DNA of 64,000 bases from JANNSX01 sp046348995 (GTDB lineage: Bacteria; Pseudomonadota; Alphaproteobacteria; Rhizobiales; Hyphomicrobiaceae). The position numbers and the translations under genes are program-made. The stretch is from NCBI GenBank assembly GCA_046348995.1, contig JAXMDB010000005.1, positions 248,001 through 312,000 of the forward strand, in the 5' to 3' direction. The stretch's first letter is position 1. Each line of letters opens with the position of its first letter. The notes under the pieces were generated by a model. The model made no database searches. It was not told where the DNA came from and was given only the letters and a program-made list of their open reading frames with translations. Below are positions 49,591 to 57,037 of the stretch, in pieces.

Positions 49591-51408
49591 TTACGATTTC
49601 GCCTTCACGTAGCTGCCCGGCGCATCCTCGATGATGTCGAGGTCGCCGTCGCCGGGGAAGCGGGGTTTCGTCATCTCGCCCGAATGCTTGCGCAGCCAGC
49701 TGATCCAGTCCGGCCACCAGGAGCCCGGATGCTCCTCGGCGCTCTCAAGCCATTTCTCGAGCGTCGGCGCCAGCCGCTTGTTCGTCCAGTGCTGGTACTT
49801 GACCTTGTCCGGCGGGTTGACGACGCCGGCGATGTGGCCCGAGCCTGCGAGCACGTAGCGGACGGGGCCGCCGAACAGCTGGGCTCCGATCAGGACCGAG
49901 CGCGCCGGGGCGATGTGGTCCTCGCGGGTGGCGAGCTCGTAGACCGGCAGCTTGACCTTTTTCAGATCGAGCCTGACGCCGCCGAGCTCCATGAGCCCGC
50001 GGGAGAATTTGTTCTCGTGGTAGAACTCGCGCAGATAGAATTTGTGATTGGCGGCCGGCATCCGCGTCGAGTCCTGGTTCCAGAACAGGAGATCGAAGGG
50101 GAAGGGCTTCCGGCCGAGCATGTAGTTGTTGACGATGTAGGGCCAGACGAGATCGCGGGGCCTCAGCATGTTGAACACGTTGGCCATCGACGAGCCGTCG
50201 AGATAGCCGCGCTCGGTCATCATCTCCTCGAGCGTCTTCAACTGCGCGTCGTCGATGAAGATGAGCAGGTCGCCGGCTTTCGAGAAGTCCATCTGCGCGG
50301 CGAGGAAGGTTGCCGAGCGATAGCGGTCGATGCCCTTGCCGGCGAGATGCGCGAGCGTGGTGCCGAGCAGCGTGCCGCCGACGCAGTAGCCGAGGATATT
50401 GAACTTCTCGACGCCCGTCGCCTCCGTCACCGCGTCGGAGGCCGCGAGGATGCCCTCGCGCATGTAGTCCTCGAAGGTCTTGTGCGACAGCCGCTCGTCC
50501 GGGTTCACCCAGGACACGATGAACACCGTGAAGCCCTGGTCGACCGCATATTTCACGAACGACTTCGAGGGCTGGAGATCGAGAATGTAGAACTTGTTGA
50601 TCCACGGCGGCACGATCAGGAGCGGAATTTCATGCACGCTCGGCGTCGTCGGCGAATACTGGATGAGCTGGAGGATGTCGTTCTGGAAGACGACCTTGCC
50701 GGGCGTCGTCGCGACGTTGCGGCCGACCTCGAAGGCGGTCGTGTCGGTCTGGCTGATCTGCAGCGAGCCGTTCGACTTCGACATGTCCTCGGCGAGCAGC
50801 TGCATGCCGCGCAACAGGTTCTCGCCGTGCGTCTGATAGGTCTCGCGCAACACCTCGGGATTGCTCATCGCAAAGTTCGAGGGCGAGGTCGCCGTCACGA
50901 TCTGGCGCACGTAGAATTGCGCCTTGTGCTGGGTCCGCGGATCGAGACCTTCCGTGCGGTCGACGAGCTCCTCGGCCCATTTGGAGGTGATGAGGTAGGC
51001 CTGCTTCCAGAAATCGAAGAAGGGATTGGCCGACCAGTCCGGATCCTTGAAGCGGTTGTCGCCGGGCTCTGGCTTGGCGAGCGGCTCGACGGTCTCGCCC
51101 ATCATGCGCCGCATCGAGCGCGTCCATAGCTCCATGTAATTCTGCACGAGCTCGGTCTGCGCTTGGGCGAGCTTCTGCGGCTCGCGCATCCACTGCTGCA
51201 TGACCTCGCCGAGCACCCGGCTGGTCTCCTGAGCGTCGCGGACGATAGACGTCGGGTCGTTGCCGTTCGGCTTGGCCATGTAGGTCGCCATGACCTTGTT
51301 GCCCGCCTCGAACACCTTGAGCAGGTTCTGGGTCATGAGTGCGGGATCGGCGACACGCCACTGCGTATTCGAGGTCTGATCGGTTGACTTCTGCATGAGG
51401 CGTCCCAT
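49591..51408 (-). CDS. phaC: Class I poly(3-hydroxyalkanoate) synthase
   Basis: About 605 aa. Polymerises 3-hydroxyacyl-CoA into storage polyester granules. Seen: N-terminal PhaC_N domain (NPFFDFWKQAYLITSKWAEE), lipase-like box GYCVGGT with the catalytic cysteine, Asp in ATREDHIAPA, His in AGSGHIAGVVNPP, and the end WWPDWISWLRKHSGE. Start uncertain: ATG 51408 or 51396; neither has ideal spacing. A PhaR-like dyad lies upstream at 51445-51461. No phaA/phaB adjacent. Confidence 0.96.
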   Translation of the reverse strand: MGRLMQKSTDQTSNTQWRVADPALMTQNLLKVFEAGNKVMATYMAKPNGNDPTSIVRDAQETSRVLGEVMQQWMREPQKLAQAQTELVQNYMELWTRSMRRMMGETVEPLAKPEPGDNRFKDPDWSANPFFDFWKQAYLITSKWAEELVDRTEGLDPRTQHKAQFYVRQIVTATSPSNFAMSNPEVLRETYQTHGENLLRGMQLLAEDMSKSNGSLQISQTDTTAFEVGRNVATTPGKVVFQNDILQLIQYSPTTPSVHEIPLLIVPPWINKFYILDLQPSKSFVKYAVDQGFTVFIVSWVNPDERLSHKTFEDYMREGILAASDAVTEATGVEKFNILGYCVGGTLLGTTLAHLAGKGIDRYRSATFLAAQMDFSKAGDLLIFIDDAQLKTLEEMMTERGYLDGSSMANVFNMLRPRDLVWPYIVNNYMLGRKPFPFDLLFWNQDSTRMPAANHKFYLREFYHENKFSRGLMELGGVRLDLKKVKLPVYELATREDHIAPARSVLIGAQLFGGPVRYVLAGSGHIAGVVNPPDKVKYQHWTNKRLAPTLEKWLESAEEHPGSWWPDWISWLRKHSGEMTKPRFPGDGDLDIIEDAPGSYVKAKS

Positions 51409-51444
51409 GTCTCCGTTGGCCCCGGGGGCGGTGGCGCAGCGCGT

Positions 51445-51461
51445 ATGCTGCAACGCACCAT
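51445..51461 (-). promoter_or_regulatory. Dyad in the phaC promoter, PhaR-operator-like
   Basis: ATGCTGC (51445-51451), AAC, GCACCAT (51455-51461): arms match at six of seven positions. The core CTGC-N3-GCAC differs by one base from CTGC-N3-GCAG, which I recall as the PhaR site in alphaproteobacteria. Lies 37-53 bases before the phaC start, between phaC and the divergent lipoprotein. Confidence 0.45.
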
Positions 51462-51578
51462 AAATGCCACAGTCGGGGCTCATAGGGTAGAAACTTATCG
51501 GCTGCCCCGTGACATAGCGCGCTAAGGTGCAGAATCTGGTAACCTGCGTCGAGAAAGCTCCAAAGGGGGAGCTGACAG

Positions 51579-51827
51579 ATGGGCATGAGAAGTCGCATCG
51601 GCAACTTGGGCGTCTGCGTGGCGCTGGCCGCCGCGCTCGCCGGATGTGCCGGGGCGCCAAGCTTTCCGGCACTCCCTGCCGGTGACGTCATCGGCCAGAA
51701 GACGCTCAGCCCCAAAGAGCAGGAAGCCGAGATTAAGTCCTTGAACGACGCCCAGGCGCAAAACACCAGCGCGGCTGGCGCGCAGACGGACCCCAAATAC
51801 ATTCCCGCCGCCCAGACGACCCCTTGA
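51579..51827 (+). CDS. Small lipoprotein, 82 aa
   Basis: Lipobox LAGC after a basic n-region and hydrophobic core (IGNLGVCVALAAALAGC), so lipidated at Cys23. The short mature part is Gln/Ala/Ser-rich with QEAEIKSLNDAQAQ and no recognisable domain. AAGGGGG precedes ATG 51579. Divergent from phaC. Outer-membrane location is likely because Ala follows the cysteine. Confidence 0.75.
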   Translation: MGMRSRIGNLGVCVALAAALAGCAGAPSFPALPAGDVIGQKTLSPKEQEAEIKSLNDAQAQNTSAAGAQTDPKYIPAAQTTP

Positions 51828-51924
51828 TCTCACGCACCGGCTGCGCCGAAAAGTGCCTCGATCTCGGCTGCGAAACGCGGCATAACGGCCGCGCAGAGAA
51901 GCCGTTTTCGGAGCATTTGGCATT

Positions 51925-53241
51925 ATGGCGCAACCGCTAAGACTGGGGATCACGGGGCTCGGCACCGTCGGCGGCGGCGTCGTCATGTTGCTCAGGGAGC
52001 ATGCCGAGCACATGGCGCGCCGGCTGGGCCGCGAGGTCGAGGTCGTGGCCGTCAGCGCGCGTGATCGGAACAAGCAGCGCGCCGTCGCGCTCCAGGGCGT
52101 CCATTGGCACGAGGATCCGATCGCGCTCGCGACCGACGATCGCATCGACGTTCTCGTCGAGCTGATGGGTGGCGCCGAGGGGGTGGCCAAGACGGCGGTC
52201 GAGCGGGCCTTGCAGGCGGGCAAGCACGTCGTCACCGCCAACAAGGCGCTGATCGCGGCTCATGGCGTGGCGCTGGCCGAGCTTGCCGAGAGACAAGGCG
52301 TCGGCCTCAAGTTCGAAGCGGCGGTCGCCGGTGGCATTCCGGTCATCAAGACGCTGCGCGAGAGTCTGCTCGCCAACCGCATCTCGCGCGTCTACGGAAT
52401 CCTCAACGGCACCTGCAACTTCATCCTGACGAAGATGCGCTCGGAAAAGCGCGCCTTCGCCGATGTGCTGGCCGAGGCCCAGAAGCTCGGCTACGCGGAG
52501 GCCGATCCGACCTTCGATATCGGCGGCTTCGACACCGCCCACAAGCTCGCCATTCTCGCTTCGTTGGCCTTCTCGACGCGGGTTGCGCCCGAGGAGATCG
52601 ACATCGAGGGCATCGAGAGCATCACGTCCGCCGATATCGAGGCGGCGGAGGATTTGGGCTACCGCATAAAGCTCCTCGGCGTCGCGCAGGCGACCGATAG
52701 CGGCATCGAGCAGCGCGTGCATCCGGCCATGGTGCCGGTGCAGTCGGCGATCGCCCAGGTCGGGGGCGTGACGAACTGCGTGGCCATCGACGCCGACTAT
52801 GTCGGGGCTTTGACGCTCGTCGGCCCCGGCGCCGGCCAGCGCGCAACGGCCTCCTCCGTCGTCAGCGACATCGCTGATCTCGCCAAGGGCGACGTGACAC
52901 CGGCCTTCATCACGCCGGCCGGCAAGCTGCAGAAGCTCAAGCGCGCGGCGTTACGCGCACATGCCGGCGGCTACTACATCCGCCTCTCCGTCTACGACCG
53001 CCATGGCGCGTTCGCCGCCATCGCCACCTCGATGGCCAAGCAGAAGGTTTCGCTCGACAGCATCGTCCAGAAGCGCCCGCAGGCGGTGCGCGAGGGCGAG
53101 GTCGCCTCGGGCAAGCCGACGCCGGTGGTGCTCATCACCCACGAGACGACGGAGGCCGCCATCCGCGCGGCCCTCGACGAGATTTCGAAGAGCGGCCATG
53201 TCGACGAGAAGCCGCAGATGATCCGAATCGAAAAGCTGTGA
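51925..53241 (+). CDS. hom: Homoserine dehydrogenase
   Basis: 438 aa; reduces aspartate semialdehyde to homoserine on the threonine/methionine branch. NAD(P) loop GITGLGTVGGGVVMLL, VTANKALIAAHG, GILNGTCNFILTKM, GYAEADPTFDIGGFDTAHKL, and a C-terminal ACT domain (YYIRLSVYDRHGAFAAIATS) for feedback by threonine. First of the hom-glpX-recJ group. Note that the opposite pathway, threonine breakdown, is encoded at the window's left end. Confidence 0.97.
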   Translation: MAQPLRLGITGLGTVGGGVVMLLREHAEHMARRLGREVEVVAVSARDRNKQRAVALQGVHWHEDPIALATDDRIDVLVELMGGAEGVAKTAVERALQAGKHVVTANKALIAAHGVALAELAERQGVGLKFEAAVAGGIPVIKTLRESLLANRISRVYGILNGTCNFILTKMRSEKRAFADVLAEAQKLGYAEADPTFDIGGFDTAHKLAILASLAFSTRVAPEEIDIEGIESITSADIEAAEDLGYRIKLLGVAQATDSGIEQRVHPAMVPVQSAIAQVGGVTNCVAIDADYVGALTLVGPGAGQRATASSVVSDIADLAKGDVTPAFITPAGKLQKLKRAALRAHAGGYYIRLSVYDRHGAFAAIATSMAKQKVSLDSIVQKRPQAVREGEVASGKPTPVVLITHETTEAAIRAALDEISKSGHVDEKPQMIRIEKL

Positions 53242-53281
53242 TAGGGAGCGGGTCAGCGCCAAGCGCCCGTTGGAGAAAGTG

Positions 53282-54271
53282 ATGTCGAAGCGACAGATGG
53301 TAGGCGCGCTCGACCGCGCGTTGACGCTCGAGGTGGTTCGCGTGACGGAGCAGGCCGCGATCGCGGCGGCGCGCCTGCGTGGCCGGGGTGACGAGAAGGC
53401 CGCCGACCAGGCCGCCGTCGATGCCATGCGGCGCGAGCTCGGCCGCATCGACATCCAGGGCCGCGTCGTGATCGGCGAGGGTGAGCGCGACGAGGCGCCG
53501 ATGCTCTACATCGGCGAGGAGATCGGCTCCGGCAAAGGGCCCAAGGTCGACATCGCCGTCGATCCGCTCGAATGCACGACGGTGTGCGCCAAGAACCTGC
53601 CGAACTCGCTCGCCGTGCTGGCGATGGCCGAGCAAGGGACGCTGCTGCACGCGCCCGACATCTACATGGACAAGATCGCGATCGGTCCGGGCTATCCCGA
53701 AGGCGTCGTCGATCTCGACGCCAAGCCCGACGAGAACATCGCGAGCCTCGCCAAAGCCAAGGGCGTCAAGATCACCGATATCACCGCCTGCATCCTCGAC
53801 CGGCCGCGCCACGAGAAGATCATCGACGCCGTGCGCAAGACCGGCGCTGCCATCCGGTTGATCGGCGACGGCGACATCGCCGGCGTCATCCATACGACCG
53901 ATCCCGAGGAAACCGGCATCGACATCTATTTCGGTGTCGGCGGAGCGCCGGAGGGGGTGCTCGCAGCGGCGGCGCTCAGATGCGTCGGCGGCCAGATCCA
54001 GACGCGGCTCTATCCGATGAAGGACGCCGACTACAAGCGCGCGGAAGCGGTCGGCATCAAGGACATCAAGCGCAAGTATAGGATGATGGACCTGGCCTCG
54101 GGCGACGTCTTCTTCTCAGCGACCGGCGTCACCGATGGCAACATGCTGGACGGCGTCAAATTCCGTCGCGACACGATCGAGACCGAGACGGTCGTCATGC
54201 GCTCGGCGACGAAGACGGTTCGCTGGATCAGGACGCGGCACGGTTTGTCGGGCCAACAGACACTGAGCTGA
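53282..54271 (+). CDS. glpX: Class II fructose-1,6-bisphosphatase (GlpX)
   Basis: 329 aa gluconeogenic phosphatase. VVIGEGERDEAPMLYIGEEI, DIYMDKIAIGPGYPEGVVDL, RLIGDGDIAGVI, and YFGVGGAPEGVLAAAAL are typical. Odd point: the metal-binding DPxEGT motif reads DPLECTT, with Cys98 (TGC at 53573-53575) in place of the usual glycine, one base from GGC. ATG 53282 has GGAG upstream. Lies 40 bases after hom. Confidence 0.93.
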   Translation: MSKRQMVGALDRALTLEVVRVTEQAAIAAARLRGRGDEKAADQAAVDAMRRELGRIDIQGRVVIGEGERDEAPMLYIGEEIGSGKGPKVDIAVDPLECTTVCAKNLPNSLAVLAMAEQGTLLHAPDIYMDKIAIGPGYPEGVVDLDAKPDENIASLAKAKGVKITDITACILDRPRHEKIIDAVRKTGAAIRLIGDGDIAGVIHTTDPEETGIDIYFGVGGAPEGVLAAAALRCVGGQIQTRLYPMKDADYKRAEAVGIKDIKRKYRMMDLASGDVFFSATGVTDGNMLDGVKFRRDTIETETVVMRSATKTVRWIRTRHGLSGQQTLS

Positions 54272-54315
54272 AGGAAACTCTATCTGCAGAGGTCTATCAG
54301 CGACGGAAGACTCTT

Positions 54316-54546
54316 CTTCCCCCCGTGAGGGGGAAGGCCAAGCGCCTTGGACTTAGGTGCAAAGCACGTAAGTCCTTAGGCGCTTGGGATGGGGGGAGAG
54401 ACACGACTACAGACTCATTTGCTTTCGCCCCCCACCCAACCCTGCCCCTCGAAGGGGGGAGGGGAACAATCTCGCAACAGCATCCTTCAACGCGAGGGGC
54501 GGGCGAGCAGCGGAACAGGTTCGACCTTCAGGGGGGAGGGCAGGGC
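54316..54546. repeat. Cluster of palindromic intergenic repeats before recJ
   Basis: CCCCC-gtga-GGGGG at 54320-54333; then a long hairpin at 54338-54387: CCAAGCGCCT / AGGCGCTTGG outside, GGACTTA / TAAGTCC next, GTGC-aaa-GCAC inside, about 21 pairs with small interruptions; then CCCCTC...GAGGGG at 54445-54464. The bases between are C- and G-tract rich and non-coding in appearance. Typical of REP/BIME clusters in Rhizobiales. Confidence 0.75.
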
Positions 54547-56385
54547 GTGCGCGCTCAACAGCGACAGGCTGAGCCGGCATCGGCGCCCGAGCCGTTCCTC
54601 GGCGTCGTGCAGTCCGCGCGCGGCTTTCAGTGGACGAGCCGGCTCGGGCCCGGGCAGGCGAACCTCGCCAGCGCCATCAGCGAGCGTCACAACCTGCCCG
54701 AGCTCCTCGGCCGGGTGCTCGCCGCGCGCGGCGCGACGCTCGAGAGCGTGCCGGTGCTGCTCGATCCGACGCTCAAAGCGCTGATGCCCGATCCATCGTC
54801 GCTCGCCGGCATGGAGAAGGCCGCCGAGAGGCTCGCCGATGCGATCATCGCCGGCGAGCGGACGGCGATCTTCGGCGACTACGATGTCGACGGCGCCTGC
54901 TCCTCGGCGCTGATGCGCCGCTTCATCGAGGCGCACGGGCTCAAGACCCGCATCTACATCCCCGATCGCATCTTCGAAGGCTATGGCCCCAACACCGAAG
55001 CCATCGAGATGTTGGTGAAAGAGGGCGCGCGCCTCATCATCACCGTCGATTGCGGCACCGTCAGCCACGAGGTGCTCGGCGGTGCGGCCAAGCTCGGCGC
55101 CGAGGTCGTCGTCGTCGACCATCACCAGGCGGACGAGCGTCTTCCGAATGTGGCCGCGATCGTCAATCCGAACCGGCAGGACGATGTCTCGGGGCAGGGG
55201 CACCTGTGCGCGGCTGGTGTCGTGTATCTTCTGCTCGTTGCCACAACGCGATCATTGCGCCGCCGCGGCTTCTACAAGTCGTCCGGCACCGCCGAGCCGC
55301 CGCTGCTCGAGTGGCTCGACATCGTGGCACTCGCGACGGTCTGCGACGTCGTCCCCCTCGAAGGTCTCAACCGCGCCTACGTCGTCAAGGGCCTGCAGGT
55401 GATGCGCCAGCGCCGTAACATCGGCTTGCGCGCGCTCGCGGATGCGGCAGGCCTGAACCAGCCGCCGACGCCGTATCACCTGGGCTACGTGCTGGGCCCG
55501 CGCATCAATGCCGGCGGGCGCATCGGCAATGCGTCGCTCGGTGCCGAGCTGCTCTCGATTGACGACGAGGCCGAGGCGGCCCGCATCGCCGCGCTGCTCG
55601 ACAAGCTCAACAAAGAGCGCAAGGCGATGGAGACCGAGATCCTCGAGCAGGCGCTCGCCGCCGCCGAGGTCGAGGTGGCCGAGAACCCGGCGCTGCCGAT
55701 CATTCTCGCGGGCTCGAAGGATTGGCACAAAGGCCTCGTCGGTCTCGTCGCCAGCCGGCTGACCGAGCGCTTCCAGAGGCCGGCCTGCGTCATCGCCTGG
55801 GGCCCGGACGGCACTGGCACCGGCTCTCTCCGCTCGATCGCCGGCGTCGATATCGGTGCGGCGGTCCGTGCGGCCACCGCCAATGGCCTGTTGGTGAAGG
55901 GCGGCGGTCACGCCATGGCGGCGGGCTTGACCGTCGCACAGACGAACCTCGATCGCCTGCGCGCGCATTTCGCCTCGACCATCGCAAGCTCCGTCGGGGC
56001 GGCGCGTGAGCGGAGCGGTCTTGCCATCGACGGCGCGCTCACGCCCCGCAGCGTCACGGCGGATCTGGTGGCCCTGCTCGAGCGGGCCGGACCCTACGGT
56101 CAGGGCAACCCGACTCCGCGTTTCGTATTCCCCGCCCACCGGCTTCGCTCCGTCCGGGTGGTCGGCGAGACGCATGTCCGGGCGACGATCGAGTCCTCCG
56201 ATGGGGCCAAGCTCGACGCCATCGCCTTCCGCGCTGTCGGCTCGCCGCTCGGCGACGCGATCCTTGGTGCTGCGAACGCTCTGCCCGTGCATGTCGCCGG
56301 GCAAATCCGCCGCGACACCTGGGGCGGCCGTGACAAGACCGAGCTGACGATCGACGACATCGCCGACCCGCGCAACCAGGAGTAG
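54547..56385 (+). CDS. recJ: Single-stranded-DNA-specific exonuclease RecJ
   Basis: About 612 aa from GTG 54547, with GGGGGAGGG upstream. 5'-3' exonuclease in recombination and mismatch repair. DHH domain motifs: AIFGDYDVDGACSSALM, TVDCGT, VVVDHHQADE; DHHA1 domain with GLVGLVASRLTERF and GGGHAMAAG; C-terminal OB fold (PRFVFPAHRLRSVRV). The frame opens as far as 54325, but that extension is made of palindromic repeats and should not be counted. Confidence 0.95.
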   Translation: MRAQQRQAEPASAPEPFLGVVQSARGFQWTSRLGPGQANLASAISERHNLPELLGRVLAARGATLESVPVLLDPTLKALMPDPSSLAGMEKAAERLADAIIAGERTAIFGDYDVDGACSSALMRRFIEAHGLKTRIYIPDRIFEGYGPNTEAIEMLVKEGARLIITVDCGTVSHEVLGGAAKLGAEVVVVDHHQADERLPNVAAIVNPNRQDDVSGQGHLCAAGVVYLLLVATTRSLRRRGFYKSSGTAEPPLLEWLDIVALATVCDVVPLEGLNRAYVVKGLQVMRQRRNIGLRALADAAGLNQPPTPYHLGYVLGPRINAGGRIGNASLGAELLSIDDEAEAARIAALLDKLNKERKAMETEILEQALAAAEVEVAENPALPIILAGSKDWHKGLVGLVASRLTERFQRPACVIAWGPDGTGTGSLRSIAGVDIGAAVRAATANGLLVKGGGHAMAAGLTVAQTNLDRLRAHFASTIASSVGAARERSGLAIDGALTPRSVTADLVALLERAGPYGQGNPTPRFVFPAHRLRSVRVVGETHVRATIESSDGAKLDAIAFRAVGSPLGDAILGAANALPVHVAGQIRRDTWGGRDKTELTIDDIADPRNQE

Positions 56386-56390
56386 GGCCC

Positions 56391-56549
56391 ATGGCCAAAC
56401 GCCCGGGCAAGCCCAAGGCTGCAAAGGAGAAGCGGAACCCCGTCGCCCGCACGTTGTCGCAAGACCGCTACCGCCCGCGCCACGAGCAGCCTCGCAAGGG
56501 CAAGGGCAGCTATCGCCGCCGGAAGACGGACGACGGCGGCCAGCAATAG
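56391..56549 (+). CDS. arfA: Alternative ribosome-rescue factor ArfA-like protein, 52 aa
   Basis: Basic small protein MAKRPGKPKAAKEKRNPVAR, continuing TLSQDRYRPRHEQPRKGKGSYRRR. The NPVAR-x9-(F/Y)RPR-x-KGKGSY pattern matches ArfA, which inserts into the empty mRNA channel of stalled ribosomes and recruits RF2. A six-pair GC stem (GCCGCC 56515-56520, GGCGGC 56535-56540) lies inside the last codons; in E. coli a hairpin in the arfA ORF makes nonstop transcripts. Starts 5 bases after the recJ stop. Confidence 0.8.
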   Translation: MAKRPGKPKAAKEKRNPVARTLSQDRYRPRHEQPRKGKGSYRRRKTDDGGQQ

Positions 56550-56627
56550 CGACGAGATACGGTCCGCAGGTGGGTGGGCGTTGCTTGTCAGCGTCAGCGA
56601 AGCCCACTATACGAGGCTCGTCCCGCC

Positions 56628-56702
56628 GCTCCCTTCGTCTATCGGTTAGGACGCGAGATTTTCAATCTTGAAAGACGGGTTCGACTCCCGTAGGGAGCGC
56701 CA
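56628..56702 (+). tRNA. tRNA-Glu (UUC)
   Basis: Acceptor stem GCTCCCT (56628-56634) pairs with AGGGAGC (56692-56698), G73 then encoded CCA. Anticodon arm CGAGA-TTTTCAA-TCTTG gives TTC at positions 34-36. T-arm GGGTTCGACTCCC is intact. 75 bases in all. Confidence 0.97.
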
Positions 56703-57037
56703 GGCGGGCCGCCGGGAAGCGATCCGGCTGTGCCGGCAACCGTCGCGGTCCGCGCGCTTACGGTTAAAGCGCGCTGGCGACGTGAACCGCGTTCCCCACC
56801 GCAACGACGCGGGCCCGGAACTTCTGCTCAGCTCTCAGCGTTTGGCCACCGGGCCGTAGGGTGTTTGTGTGCGGCCGAGTGCTGCGGGCGGGGGCTCGTT
56901 GCCTTGCTGTGGCATGTCATGGGCTTTGGCGCAGCAGAACCATTTTGCACTCGTACAGCAAAAATCTTGATCTGCCCGGCATCTTCGCCGCGCGCACCGG
57001 TTGCGCCGCCGCAATGCGCGACCGGAGCTGAGCCGCC
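56703..57037 (+). promoter_or_regulatory. Intergenic region with EcfG-type box before the sensor kinase
   Basis: No gene seen. A GGAAC at 56817-56821, 17 bases, CGTT at 56839-56842 matches the alphaproteobacterial general-stress sigma (EcfG) promoter as I know it (GGAAC-N16..18-CGTT). It lies about 195 bases before ATG 57038, so the leader would be long. The remainder holds a weak stem (GCCGG...CCGGC) just after the tRNA and nothing else recognisable. Confidence 0.55.

Noticed and set aside
54325..54546. N-terminal extension of RecJ by 74 residues
   Set aside because: The stretch is composed of palindromic repeats and gives a Gly/Arg/Pro-rich leader; GTG 54547 has a strong ribosome site and the usual family length.
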